This document shows positions 35,483-44,611 of a stretch of DNA of 64,000 nucleotides, in pieces. The stretch covers positions 3,121,989 through 3,185,988 of the forward strand of contig NZ_AP024238.1 in NCBI RefSeq assembly GCF_019973615.1, read 5' to 3'. Numbering within the stretch: position 1 is the first letter of the stretch; each line of letters starts with the position of its first letter. The position numbers and the translations under genes were made by a program. The notes beneath the pieces are model-generated. The model was given only the letters and a program-made list of their open reading frames with translations. It did not search any database and had not been told where the DNA came from. The DNA comes from Rhodoferax lithotrophicus (GTDB lineage: Bacteria > Pseudomonadota > Gammaproteobacteria > Burkholderiales > Burkholderiaceae_C).

Positions 35483-38350
35483 TCACATGACCTCCAAACG
35501 TACTGCGCAGTATTTGAATTCAGGGATTTTTCCCACCGGATCAAGCACCGGGTTGGTCAGCAAATTGGCGGCGGCTTCGCGGTAGGCAAAGGGTAGGAAC
35601 ACGGCCCCGTCGGGCATGCCATCGTCTTGCCGCAGGGTCACCTGCACCGCGCCGCGACGGCTGCGCAGGCTGACCTGTGCGCCGGTCGTCAGCCCCAGGC
35701 GCGACAATTCACGGGTGTTGAGGCTGGCGGTGGCGGTGGGCTCCAGCGCATCAAGCACGCTGGCGCGGCGCGTCATGCTACCGGTGTGCCAGTGCTCCAG
35801 TTGCCGCCCGGTGATCAGCACCAGCGGGTAGTCGGCATCGGGTTGCTCGTGGGCGGCGATCAGGGTGGTGGGCACCAGCTGAGCCCGGCCATTGGGGGTG
35901 GGAAAGCGCTGGGTAAACACCATCGGCTGGCCCGCATCCTGCGCACTCACGCAGGGGTAAGTGACGCTGCCAATCTGCAGGCGTTGCCATGAAATACCGC
36001 CAATGGCCGCCGCCATGGTCTGGCGCATTTCTTCGTACACCTCGGCCACACCGTGGTCGGCCCCGGTGTAATGCCAGTTCAGCCCCATGCGCTGGGCCAG
36101 TTGCTGGATGATCCACAGGTCGGCGCGGGCATCACCCGGCGGCTCCACCGCCTGGCGACCAAGCTGCACCATGCGGTCGGTGTTGCTGACGGTGCCGGTT
36201 TTCTCAGGCCAGGCGCTGGCGGGCAGCACCACATCGGCAGCCCAAGCGGTTTCGGTCATGAAGATGTCTTGCACCACCAGGTGCTTGAGAGAGGCCAGCG
36301 CGTGGCGGGCGTGGTTCAGGTCGGGGTCACTCATGGCCGGGTTCTCGCCCATGATGAGCATACCGTGCACCTTGTGTGGGTCGCTGTCCGGGGCCAAGGC
36401 CTTGTGCATGATTTCGACCACGGTGTAGCCGGGCGTGGCATCCAGCGGCGTGCCCCAGAAGGCCTCAAACCAAGCGTGCACCTCAGATTTGTCCACACGC
36501 TGGTAGTTAGGGAACATCATCGGGATCAGACCGGCATCGCTGGCCCCTTGCACGTTGTTTTGCCCGCGCAAAGGGTGCAGGCCGGAGCCGGGTTTGCCGA
36601 TCTGCCCGCACACCATACACAGGGCAATCAAAGCGCGCACGTTGTCGGTGCCGTGGGTGTGCTGGCTGACCCCCATGCCCCAGAAAATCATGGCCGATTT
36701 GGCCTTGGCATAAGCGCGCGCCACCTCACGGATGGTGGCCGCGGCAATGCCACACAACGGGGCCATGGCCTCGGGGCTGAAGCTGGCCACCCCGTCACGC
36801 ACGGCCTGCACGTTGTCCACCCGCGCGGCGATGAAATCGTGGTTGACCAGGTCTTCGTCAAACACGGTGTAGATCATGGCGTTGATCAGCGCCACGTCGG
36901 TGTCGGCCTTGAACTGCAGGTTGCGCCAGGCGTGTCTGGACAAGTCGGTGCTGCGCGGGTCGGCGGTGACCAGACGCAGGCCACGTTGGACGGCGTTTTT
37001 CATCCAGCTGGCGGCCACCGGGTGGTTAGCTGTGGTGTTGGAACCCATCACCAGCACCAGTTCGGCCTGATCCACGTCACTGACCTGGTTGCTCACCGCG
37101 CCCGAACCCACACCTTCCAGCAGGGCGGCCACGCTGCTGGCGTGGCACAGACGGGTGCAATGGTCCACATTGTTGGAGCCAAAGCCGGTGCGCACCAGTT
37201 TCTGGAACAGGTAGGCCTCTTCGTTGCTGCCTTTGGCGCTGCCAAACCCAGCCAGGGCCTTGGGGCCATGGGCATCACGCAGGGCTTTGAGGCCACCTGC
37301 GGCCAGGGCCAGTGCCTCGTCCCAGCTGGCCGGGCGAAACACCTGCGCCCAGTCTGCCGGGTCACGCAGCACGTTCACATCTTTGGCCACGTCACTGCGG
37401 CGAACCAGCGGCTGCGTCAGGCGGTGCGGGTGGTGGATGTAATCAAAACCATAGCGCCCCTTGACACACAGGCGGCTGTGGTTGGCCGGGCCGTCGCGCC
37501 CCTGAACGCTGACGATTTTGTTGTCCTTGACCTGGTAGCTGAGCTGGCAGCCAACACCACAAAACGGGCATACCGAGTCGACGGTTTTATCCAGTGCTCT
37601 TGCACCCAGCGTGCTGTTGGAACTGAGCGCCCCGGTCGGGCAAGCCTGCACACACTCGCCGCAGGCCACACAAGAACTCGCGCCCATCGGGTCGGCCAGG
37701 TCAAACACGATCTGGCTATGTGCACCACGCCAGGCCATACCAATCACGTCGTTGACCTGTTCTTCACGGCAGGCCCGCACGCAGCGACCGCACTGGATAC
37801 AAGCATCCAGGTTGACCGCCATGGCCGGGTGGCTGGTGTCGGGTGCCGGTTGGCTGCGCGCCAGCGCTTGCAGACTGGGCCGCACGCGGACACCCAGGGC
37901 TTGGGCCCAGTCGCTCAACTCGCCAAAGTGACTTGCGGGCAGGTTGTTGGATACTATATTTTCAATAGCTTCTTGCGCAATATCCAGCTGCTCTACAGGC
38001 TGATTTGACTTATTTTTTGGCACATCAGACAGCAGCAGCTCCAACACCATGCTCTGGCTCTTGCGGGCGCGCTCCGAATCACTTTGCACCACCATGCCCG
38101 GCGTGGCGCTACGGCAGCAACTGGGAGCCAGAGTGCGTTCACCTTGGACCTCCACCACACAGGCACGGCAGTTGCCGTCAGCTCGCAGACCTTCTTTGAA
38201 ACACAGGTGGGGAATGTGCACACCATGGCGCTGGGCGGTCTGGAGAATGCTTTCGCCTGGGTGGGCCGTCAGCGCCTGGCCATTGAGCGTGAAAGGCACC
38301 TGCGTCGTGTCCACCACCGGGCCGGTTTCAGTTGTTGTCGGCGTTGTCAT
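35483..38350 (-). CDS. fdsA: NAD-linked formate dehydrogenase alpha subunit FdsA
   Basis: 955 aa, soluble. An N-terminal [2Fe-2S] domain (Cys50, 61, 64 and 78/79), His-Cys region and two [4Fe-4S] motifs (Cys184-194; Cys227-237), then the Mo-bisMGD part with its own cluster (Cys261, 264, 268, 295) and the metal ligand Cys402 in RLCHASSV. This is the cytoplasmic Fds type that couples formate oxidation to NAD+ reduction through FdsB. A copy of the 58-bp repeat encodes the linker at about residues 114-133 between the [2Fe-2S] and [4Fe-4S] domains. The start directly abuts the end of the fdsGB fusion. No fdsD follows. Confidence 0.94.
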   Translation of the reverse strand: MTTPTTTETGPVVDTTQVPFTLNGQALTAHPGESILQTAQRHGVHIPHLCFKEGLRADGNCRACVVEVQGERTLAPSCCRSATPGMVVQSDSERARKSQSMVLELLLSDVPKNKSNQPVEQLDIAQEAIENIVSNNLPASHFGELSDWAQALGVRVRPSLQALARSQPAPDTSHPAMAVNLDACIQCGRCVRACREEQVNDVIGMAWRGAHSQIVFDLADPMGASSCVACGECVQACPTGALSSNSTLGARALDKTVDSVCPFCGVGCQLSYQVKDNKIVSVQGRDGPANHSRLCVKGRYGFDYIHHPHRLTQPLVRRSDVAKDVNVLRDPADWAQVFRPASWDEALALAAGGLKALRDAHGPKALAGFGSAKGSNEEAYLFQKLVRTGFGSNNVDHCTRLCHASSVAALLEGVGSGAVSNQVSDVDQAELVLVMGSNTTANHPVAASWMKNAVQRGLRLVTADPRSTDLSRHAWRNLQFKADTDVALINAMIYTVFDEDLVNHDFIAARVDNVQAVRDGVASFSPEAMAPLCGIAAATIREVARAYAKAKSAMIFWGMGVSQHTHGTDNVRALIALCMVCGQIGKPGSGLHPLRGQNNVQGASDAGLIPMMFPNYQRVDKSEVHAWFEAFWGTPLDATPGYTVVEIMHKALAPDSDPHKVHGMLIMGENPAMSDPDLNHARHALASLKHLVVQDIFMTETAWAADVVLPASAWPEKTGTVSNTDRMVQLGRQAVEPPGDARADLWIIQQLAQRMGLNWHYTGADHGVAEVYEEMRQTMAAAIGGISWQRLQIGSVTYPCVSAQDAGQPMVFTQRFPTPNGRAQLVPTTLIAAHEQPDADYPLVLITGRQLEHWHTGSMTRRASVLDALEPTATASLNTRELSRLGLTTGAQVSLRSRRGAVQVTLRQDDGMPDGAVFLPFAYREAAANLLTNPVLDPVGKIPEFKYCAVRLEVM
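37953..38010 (+). repeat. 58-bp dispersed repeat, copy C (inside fdsA, antisense)
   Basis: ACTATATTTTCAA-TAGCT-TCTTGCGC...TGCTCTACAGGCT. Very close to copy D in the neighbouring subunit gene. Antisense to fdsA; the encoded stretch is SNQPVEQLDIAQEAIENIV, an interdomain linker. Confidence 0.8.
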
Positions 38351-40135
38351 TCAAACCACCTCGTGCGGAAAATAAGTCAGCACACTGCGCAACGGGTTGG
38401 GTGCGGCCTGACCCAGACCACAGATCGAGGCATCGGTCATCACCTGCGCCAGGTCTTGCAGCGTAGCGACATCCCACACCGGGCTTTGCATCAGCGCGGC
38501 GGCTTTGACAGTGCCCACGCGACAGGGGGTGCACTGGCCACAGCTCTCGTCGACAAAAAACTGCATGGCGTTCAGGGCAGCATCACGTGCACGGTCGTGT
38601 TCGCTGAGCACCACCACGGCAGCCGAGCCGATGAAACAACCGTGGGGTTGCAAGGTGTCAAAGTCCAGCGGCAGGTGTGCCAGACTGGCGGGCAAGATGC
38701 CGCCGGAAGCACCGCCGGGCAGGTAGGCGTACAGCGTGTGACCCGCCTGCATGCCGCCGCAATACGCGTCAACCAGTTCGTGCAGGCTGATGCCTGCCGG
38801 GGCCAGCTTGACCCCCGGCTGCGCCACCCGGCCACTGACGCTGAAGCTGCGCAAGCCTTGGCGTCCCTGACGGCCAAAGCTGGTCCACCAGGTAGGGCCT
38901 TTTTCAACGATGTCTCGCACCCAATAGAGGGTTTCAAAGTTGTGCTCCAGCGTCGGGCGGCCAAACAGGCCTAGCTCGGCAATGTAGGGCGGACGCAGGC
39001 GCGGCTGGCCGCGTTTGCCTTCGATGCTCTCGATCATGGCCGACTCTTCGCCACAAATGTAGGCGCCGGCACCTCGGCGCAGCTCAATCTGCGGCAGCGG
39101 ACACGGCGGGTTGGCATGCAGGGCCTTCAGCTCGCGCAGCAGCATCTGACGCTCGGCGTGGTACTCATCACGCAGGTAGATGACACAGGCTTCCGTACCA
39201 ACCACCTGGGCGGCAATCAGCAGACCTTCCAGAAAACGATGTGGGTCACGCTCCAGGTAGTGGCGGTCTTTGAAGGTGCCGGGCTCGCCTTCGTCGAGGT
39301 TGACGACCATGAGGCGCGGCACGGGCTGGCTGCGCACAATGCGCCACTTGCGCCCCGCCGGAAAGCCTGCGCCGCCCAAACCACGCAGACCGGCATCTTC
39401 CATGGTCTGGAGGATAGCCTCGGCATCTTCTTCACCATTCACCACGGCCGCCGCCAAGGCATAACCACCGGCAGCACGGTAGGTTTCGTAAGCTATGTTT
39501 TCTATAGCTACTTGCGCTTTATTTACTTGCTCTACAGACCTATTTTCCTTAAAACATGGAGTTGCCTCCCGGGACGCGCTCAGGGCTTGCTGCACCACCT
39601 GTTTCAGCAACTTGACACTGGCCTGCGGCACGGCATGCGGCCCAACCAGTGCCGCCGGGGCCTGATCACAGCGACCAATACACGGCGCGGGCAACACACG
39701 CACCGCGTCACCCAGCGTTCCCGTCAGGTCGCTCAACAGACGGTTGGAACCGGCCATGGCGCAGCTCTGGCTGTTGCACACCCGCACCGTCAACGCCGGG
39801 GCGGTTTGATCGTCACGCAGAATGTCAAAGTGATGATAGAAGCTGGCCACCTCAAATACCTCAACCACGGGTAAGCGCATGTCACACGCCAGGGCCACCA
39901 AATGGCGCTCAAACAGCGCACGGTAGTGGTCATTCAGCACATGAAGATGCTCAATCAGCAGCTCACGCCGGTGGCCTGTGGACGGCACGCTGCCAATCAA
40001 GGCGCGTACATCGGCCAGCGCTTGGGTATCGACCTGTCGGCCTTTGAGTTGACTGATACGCCGGACGCGTTGGGCGCTGGCGCGGAGTTGATCGGCTGAG
40101 GCCAGCGGCACCGTGGGAGGAATCGGATTAGGCAT
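38351..40135 (-). CDS. fdsB: Fused FdsG-FdsB (NuoE-NuoF-like) NAD-linked formate dehydrogenase diaphorase subunit
   Basis: 594 aa. Residues ~15-190 are a NuoE/FdsG thioredoxin-like domain with its [2Fe-2S] ligands Cys120, 125, 152 and 156 (VCNSQSC, PCIGRC). Residues ~220-594 are NuoF/FdsB with the FMN/NADH region (GLRGLGGAGFPAG, YICGEESAMIESIEG) and the [4Fe-4S] motif CGQCTPC plus ASICGLG. In Cupriavidus these are two genes (fdsG, fdsB); here they are one chain. The joint, residues ~196-217, is encoded by a copy of the 58-bp repeat. Passes electrons from FdsA to NAD+. Confidence 0.92.
   Translation of the reverse strand: MPNPIPPTVPLASADQLRASAQRVRRISQLKGRQVDTQALADVRALIGSVPSTGHRRELLIEHLHVLNDHYRALFERHLVALACDMRLPVVEVFEVASFYHHFDILRDDQTAPALTVRVCNSQSCAMAGSNRLLSDLTGTLGDAVRVLPAPCIGRCDQAPAALVGPHAVPQASVKLLKQVVQQALSASREATPCFKENRSVEQVNKAQVAIENIAYETYRAAGGYALAAAVVNGEEDAEAILQTMEDAGLRGLGGAGFPAGRKWRIVRSQPVPRLMVVNLDEGEPGTFKDRHYLERDPHRFLEGLLIAAQVVGTEACVIYLRDEYHAERQMLLRELKALHANPPCPLPQIELRRGAGAYICGEESAMIESIEGKRGQPRLRPPYIAELGLFGRPTLEHNFETLYWVRDIVEKGPTWWTSFGRQGRQGLRSFSVSGRVAQPGVKLAPAGISLHELVDAYCGGMQAGHTLYAYLPGGASGGILPASLAHLPLDFDTLQPHGCFIGSAAVVVLSEHDRARDAALNAMQFFVDESCGQCTPCRVGTVKAAALMQSPVWDVATLQDLAQVMTDASICGLGQAAPNPLRSVLTYFPHEVV
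39492..39549 (+). repeat. 58-bp dispersed repeat, copy D (inside fdsGB fusion, antisense)
   Basis: GCTATGTTTTCTA-TAGCT-ACTTGCGC...TGCTCTACAGACC. It lies exactly at the joint between the FdsG and FdsB domains and encodes NRSVEQVNKAQVAIENIA, in the same register as the stretch in FdsA. Confidence 0.8.
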
Positions 40136-40177
40136 GCATAGAGCTTATCAAACCCGGCACCCTCACGGCGGATTTAC

Positions 40178-40446
40178 TCAACGGCAGACCAGCACCGGTA
40201 TCCTGGAATGCCTCAGCACCTTGTTGGTTTCACTGCCCAACAACAAGGCACTGGCCCCGTTGCGACCATGTGAAGCCATGAAGATCGGGGCGCAGCCCTG
40301 GGTTTCTGCGGCCTGGAGGATGAGTTCATAAGAGCATAAGGGTGGCGACCCACCAGCACCACCCGGTGAACGTCGACCCCGGCATCACGTGCCACGTTTT
40401 CCGCTGCATCCAGAATTTCCTGGGCCGCCTTTTTATCCAGGCGCTC
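40178..40446 (-). pseudogene. Universal stress protein fragment (5' deleted, frameshifted)
   Basis: The minus strand reads ERLDKKAAQEILDAAENVA and then RDAGVDVHRVVLVGRHPY in one frame, then in another YELILQAAETQGCAPIFMASHGRNGASALLLGSE and so on to IPVLVCR-stop at 40178. These are the C-terminal two thirds of a UspA protein with its GRxG-type nucleotide motif. The frame change is explained by 8 extra bases at 40327-40334: CATAAGAG followed by CATAAG; removing one unit restores the frame. The N-terminal third is missing, with a stop just upstream of the homology. Not a functional gene. Confidence 0.8.
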
Positions 40447-40510
40447 ATGTCAGTGCGTTCAACTGCGCATCCCCATAAGCCGTCCACCATGCCTCGCTTG
40501 CCGGCCTTTT

Positions 40511-40834
40511 TATATTCGCCGCAGCCAGACCGTGCGCCAACTGGTGGTGGCCGAAACTGGCCGTTCGGACTTGGGAAAAAGGTGCTTTGAACTCGGCCCG
40601 AAACGCAGCGGGATGGAAATCGGGAATTTCTTGCCACACGCTATGGATGCCGGGATACTGCACAGTGCCAACACACAAATCGCCGCCCTGCACCTGAAAG
40701 CCCTGCTGGAAGCCGAGTGGATTGAGCACTTCATGTGCCAAACCCTGGACGAGCCCAGTCACAAGGAGCTTGCCGCCAGCGTCCAGCGCGCCATTGCGGT
40801 GTTCATGGCCGCTTATGGGCCACAAAAGCCGTAG
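40511..40834 (+). pseudogene. TetR-family regulator fragment (C-terminal domain only)
   Basis: From about 40511 the plus strand reads FYIRRSQTVRQLVVAETGR, SDLGKRCFELGP and on through a helical domain to AIAVFMAAYG, stop at 40834. This is the ligand-binding C-terminal part of an AefR-like TetR regulator (family usual: RLVIAEA.RFPELG..FYE.GP). The N-terminal DNA-binding helix-turn-helix is absent; upstream is sequence joined to the truncated usp fragment. The longest ORF with a start codon begins at 40532. Not expected to bind DNA. Confidence 0.7.
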
Positions 40835-40840
40835 GCCGAA

Positions 40841-41932
40841 TCAAGTTTCCTTTGAAATCTTGATCGACGGAAACTTCGACGAAAAGTCCTTGTTCTTGGC
40901 TGCAATCGACACCGCTACTTTGCGCGCCACCGCCTTGTAAAGCCCAGCCACCTCGCTGTCAGGGTCTGAAACCACAGTGGGTTTACCGTTATCAGCCTGC
41001 AGGCGAATCTGCATGTTCAACGGCAACGCACCCAGATAGTCCATACCGTATTCAATGGCCATATTCTTGCCCCCATCGGCACCAAAGATGTGCTCTACCT
41101 GGCCGCAGTTGCTGCACACGTGCACCGCCATGTTTTCCACAATGCCCAGAATTGGTACGCCAACTTTTTCAAACATTTTGATGCCCTTTTTGGCATCCAG
41201 CAAAGCGATGTCTTGTGGCGTAGTGACAATCACCGCGCCAGTCATTGGCACACGCTGGCTCAGGGTGAGCTGAATGTCACCTGTACCTGGAGGCATATCC
41301 ACAATCAAATAGTCCAGATCTTTCCAATTGGTCTGGCGCAGCAGTTGCTCCAGCGCTTGAGTGGCCATTGGACCGCGCCAGATCATGGCCTCGTCTTTAT
41401 CCACCAGGAAACCAATCGACATGACCTGCACCCCATAGTTTTCCATGGGCTCCATGGTTTGACCGTCTTCACTTTCGGGGCGGCCCTCAATGCCAAGCAT
41501 CATGGGAATGCTGGGGCCATAAATATCGGCATCCAGCACACCCACACTAGCTCCTTCTGCAGCCAATGCCAACGCCAAGTTCACTGCAGTGGTGCTTTTA
41601 CCTACACCCCCTTTGCCAGAGGCCACAGCCACAATATTTTTCACTTTGGGTAACAACTGCACACCACGCTGAACCGCGTGGGCGGTGATCTGGGTACTGA
41701 TATTGACCGACACATTGCCCACGCCAGACACCGTTTTAGCAGCAGCGATCAGTGCCTTACGAAAGTCGGCCACCTGGCTCTTCGCTGGGTAACCGAGGGT
41801 GACATCAAAAGCCACATCGCCATCCGTCACGGTCAGATTTTTGATGCATTTGCTCGTTACAAAATCGCGCCCGGTATTGGGGTCTATCACGCCTTTGAGG
41901 GCATCCATCACTGTTTGTTCAACTACTGCCAT
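40841..41932 (-). CDS. apbC: Iron-sulfur cluster carrier ApbC/Mrp
   Basis: 363 aa, ATG with AGGAG 8 bases upstream. N-terminal MIP18/DUF59 domain (~5-80), then the P-loop NTPase with deviant Walker A (GKGGVGKSTT), the Mrp signature region, and the cluster-binding CxxC in HVCSNCGQ. It loads [4Fe-4S] clusters onto apo-proteins, here plausibly the many Fe-S subunits of the two formate dehydrogenases, though it is a general housekeeping protein. Ends 6 bp from the convergent TetR remnant. Confidence 0.95.
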   Translation of the reverse strand: MAVVEQTVMDALKGVIDPNTGRDFVTSKCIKNLTVTDGDVAFDVTLGYPAKSQVADFRKALIAAAKTVSGVGNVSVNISTQITAHAVQRGVQLLPKVKNIVAVASGKGGVGKSTTAVNLALALAAEGASVGVLDADIYGPSIPMMLGIEGRPESEDGQTMEPMENYGVQVMSIGFLVDKDEAMIWRGPMATQALEQLLRQTNWKDLDYLIVDMPPGTGDIQLTLSQRVPMTGAVIVTTPQDIALLDAKKGIKMFEKVGVPILGIVENMAVHVCSNCGQVEHIFGADGGKNMAIEYGMDYLGALPLNMQIRLQADNGKPTVVSDPDSEVAGLYKAVARKVAVSIAAKNKDFSSKFPSIKISKET

Positions 41933-42106
41933 TTTTTTCTCCTAAGATGCCCCGAGTCTAGCCAAGATAAGTTTGACCTTATTGATCTGGGCAAATCGGG
42001 GTTTACCCGCCATAGGGTTGATCCGTAGGCATTTGAGTCCGATGCCCAGGTACACATGTCGATAATGAATTCATGCCCCTGACCCGTTTGACCTTCTGAA
42101 CTTACG

Positions 42107-43378
42107 ATGGCAATGCCCTCGTCTACAGCCCTGATGCTTACCGGTGGTGGTGCACGTGCAGCCTACCAAGTAGGGGTTCTGGAAGCCATTGCTGATCTGC
42201 GCTTAGCCTGTGGCGCAGGCCAAGACCCCAACCCGTTCCCCATCATTGGCGGCACCTCTGCCGGGGCTCTGAATGCGGCCGCATTAGCCTGTGGTTGCGA
42301 TGATTTTGATAGCACCATACGCATTATTTGCAATGTGTGGCGGAATTTCTCAGCACATCAGGTGTACCGTGTTGATTCTCTCAGCATGCTGCGTTCTGGT
42401 GCCAAGTGGATGACACTGTTATCGCTAGGATGGCTGATTGCCAAATGGCGGCGACTCAAACCCAAATCGCTGCTGGACAATTCACCCTTGGAGGAATTGC
42501 TCAAGCAGCTGGTACCACTGGAGCGCCTGCCATACTTGATTCGCAGTGGTCACCTGCAAGCACTGGCGGTCACTGCATCCAGCTATAGCTCAGGCGAACA
42601 CATCACCTTCTTCCAGGGAGACCGGCGACTTCAAACTTGGGTGCGATCCCAGCGCCGCGGTTTGCGTGATCGAATTACCCACCAGCACCTGCTCGCATCC
42701 AGTGCGATCCCTTTTATATTTCCCGCTCAGTCGCTGGAAATTGAAGGTCAAACTGGATTTTTTGGTGACGGCTCCATGCGCCAGTCTGCACCGGTGGCTC
42801 CAGCCATTCATCTGGGAGCCCAGCGCATATGTGTAATTGGTGCTGGACGTATGCACGAACCTAAAACGCAAGGTACCTTGCCCAACATGGGAAGCTACCC
42901 CACACTGGCGCAAATTGCGGGACACGCACTTTCCAACATCTTTTTGGATGCCTTGTCGGTGGACGTGGAGCGTATCCAACGAATCAATCAAACCTTGAGC
43001 TTGGTGCCTCATGATTTGCGCAATGCAAGCAATCTCCGACATGTCGAATTACTGCTGATTTCACCCTCACAGCGACTTGACGAAATTGCGGCGCGTCACA
43101 TCGACGAACTGCCCGCAGCTGTGCGCACAGTACTTGACGGGCTAGGAGTGTCATCCAAGGCAGCTGATATCAAGGGTGCAGCACTGGCGAGTTATCTGCT
43201 ATTTGAAAAAGGCTATACCCAGGAATTAATGGTGCTGGGCTACCACGACGCGATGTGTCAGCGCAGTGAAATTTGCCAATTTTTCAGATGGACAGATCCA
43301 CAACACGTAACCACCGAAGCTGAAAATCCCCCCTCTTCCAGCACAGACCGGCGTCGTGACCCACTACGACTACGATAA
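42107..43378 (+). CDS. Patatin-like phospholipase
   Basis: 423 aa. Oxyanion-hole GGGARAAYQVGVL, the nucleophile elbow GGTSAGALN (Ser in GxSxG) and the catalytic Asp in FFGDGSMRQSAP make the Ser-Asp dyad of bacterial patatins, i.e. acyl hydrolase of phospholipids or similar lipids. No signal peptide, so probably cytoplasmic or membrane-peripheral. Divergent from apbC across 174 bp. The last ~40 residues are Ser/Arg-rich and look unstructured. Confidence 0.88.
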   Translation: MAMPSSTALMLTGGGARAAYQVGVLEAIADLRLACGAGQDPNPFPIIGGTSAGALNAAALACGCDDFDSTIRIICNVWRNFSAHQVYRVDSLSMLRSGAKWMTLLSLGWLIAKWRRLKPKSLLDNSPLEELLKQLVPLERLPYLIRSGHLQALAVTASSYSSGEHITFFQGDRRLQTWVRSQRRGLRDRITHQHLLASSAIPFIFPAQSLEIEGQTGFFGDGSMRQSAPVAPAIHLGAQRICVIGAGRMHEPKTQGTLPNMGSYPTLAQIAGHALSNIFLDALSVDVERIQRINQTLSLVPHDLRNASNLRHVELLLISPSQRLDEIAARHIDELPAAVRTVLDGLGVSSKAADIKGAALASYLLFEKGYTQELMVLGYHDAMCQRSEICQFFRWTDPQHVTTEAENPPSSSTDRRRDPLRLR

Positions 43379-43554
43379 CGTCAACATTTATGGTCTGCAC
43401 GTTCTTAGAGGCATACAATCAGCAGCGTCTGCAACGCTCATTGGGCTTTATATTTCCTTGAACCAATGCTCATTGAGCCAGGGCTTGGAACATCGTACTG
43501 TTGGCGTGATCATCTCGCGTTAGATGAACCCAAAACAGCTACTGACCTCGCCCA

Positions 43555-43572
43555 CCTGAACCCCGGTTCAGG
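43555..43572. promoter_or_regulatory. 18-bp inverted repeat upstream of the TauE-like exporter gene
   Basis: CCTGAACC-CC-GGTTCAGG, eight-base perfect arms, 44 bp before the start codon at 43616. The two-base centre is too tight for a good RNA hairpin and no T-run follows, so an operator is more likely than a terminator. A separate pair of imperfect 16-bp direct repeats lies at 43433-43448 and 43465-43480, 32 bp apart. Confidence 0.4.
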
Positions 43573-43615
43573 ATGACGGTCTGATGGCGCTGCAGGCACC
43601 TTCACCGTTTATCCC

Positions 43616-44434
43616 ATGCCTTTCGACATTACTTTGTTTCTTGAGTTAGCGTTGCTTGGTTTGTGTTCTGGCTTTTTGGCCGGCTTGCTGGGCATTGGCG
43701 GGGGAATGGTCATGGTGCCATTTATCACTCTTCTTTTGTCCTCTCGAGAAGTCAACCCGGAGCTTGCGGTAAAAATGGCCATTGCAACCTCAATGGCAAC
43801 CATTGTTTTCACCTCTGTTTCCAGTGTACGTGCCCACCATCAACGTGGAGCAGTACGCTGGGATATCGTCAAATCCTTTGCTCCAGGAATCGTTGCCGGT
43901 GCGGCGATCGCCAGTTTTGGTGTCTTTGCAATCCTTAAAGGCTCTTCGCTGGCGTTGCTTTTTGCCCTTTTTGTAGGCTTTTCTGCCACCCAAATGTTTC
44001 TGGACAAAAAACCAGCAGCAAGTAGACAGCTCCCTGGCCCAATTGGTTTAATTGGAGCCGGAGGGGTGATTGGATTTTTGTCTGGTCTCGTCGGTGCAGG
44101 TGGTGGTTTTATCAGTGTGCCATTGATGACTTGGTGCAATGTAGCCATTCATAACGCCGTAGCCACTTCGGCCGCTTTGGGCTTTCCGATTGCACTGGCA
44201 AACGCACTAGGATATGCATTCAGTGGCGCTCAATTATCCAATTTACCCCCTTACTCTCTCGGTTATATCTGGCTGCCAGGCTTGATCGTGATAGCCGGTT
44301 GCAGCGTAACAACTGCCCCAATGGGAGCCAGTGCAGCCCACCGATTACCCGTAAAAAGATTAAAGAGAATATTTGCCAGCGTGCTGTACTTGCTCGCTGC
44401 GTACATGCTTTACCGAGGATTGTTCAGCCATTAA
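43616..44434 (+). CDS. TauE/SafE family sulfite/anion exporter-like membrane protein
   Basis: 272 aa with eight or so membrane helices in two repeats; each repeat opens with a Gly-rich block (GFLAGLLGIGGGMVMVP and GFLSGLVGAGGGFISVP), the TauE/SafE hallmark. The family exports sulfite, sulfoacetate or other small organic anions. Substrate unknown. It stands alone, preceded by a 237-bp gap that holds an inverted repeat and a pair of direct repeats. Confidence 0.9.
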   Translation: MPFDITLFLELALLGLCSGFLAGLLGIGGGMVMVPFITLLLSSREVNPELAVKMAIATSMATIVFTSVSSVRAHHQRGAVRWDIVKSFAPGIVAGAAIASFGVFAILKGSSLALLFALFVGFSATQMFLDKKPAASRQLPGPIGLIGAGGVIGFLSGLVGAGGGFISVPLMTWCNVAIHNAVATSAALGFPIALANALGYAFSGAQLSNLPPYSLGYIWLPGLIVIAGCSVTTAPMGASAAHRLPVKRLKRIFASVLYLLAAYMLYRGLFSH

Positions 44435-44611
44435 CCCATTGATACACATCAAGTGACTGGCTCAACCGGGAGCCTGTATCGCAGCCGTTCTCTCGTTTGA
44501 CACCGCAAAAGCATACTGTCCAGTCGTCGAGCAGCGTGCAACACAATGTCATGACTGAACATAGGTTTGGCAGATTGCATCCTTACAATGCGTATCATGC
44601 TATCGAGATGC

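Noticed and set aside
36053..38008. 651-codon open frame on the plus strand opposite fdsA
   Set aside because: It is a G/C-driven shadow of fdsA with His/Gly/Val-rich composition and no family likeness; the minus frame has all catalytic motifs.
40445..40825. 127-codon minus-strand frame spanning the usp-tetR junction
   Set aside because: It is antisense to the TetR C-terminal homology and has no family resemblance of its own.
42571..42610. AGCTATAGCTCAGGCG in the patatin gene as a further repeat copy
   Set aside because: The two boxes are at the wrong spacing and the second half (AAGGGCTAGAGGCC) is missing.
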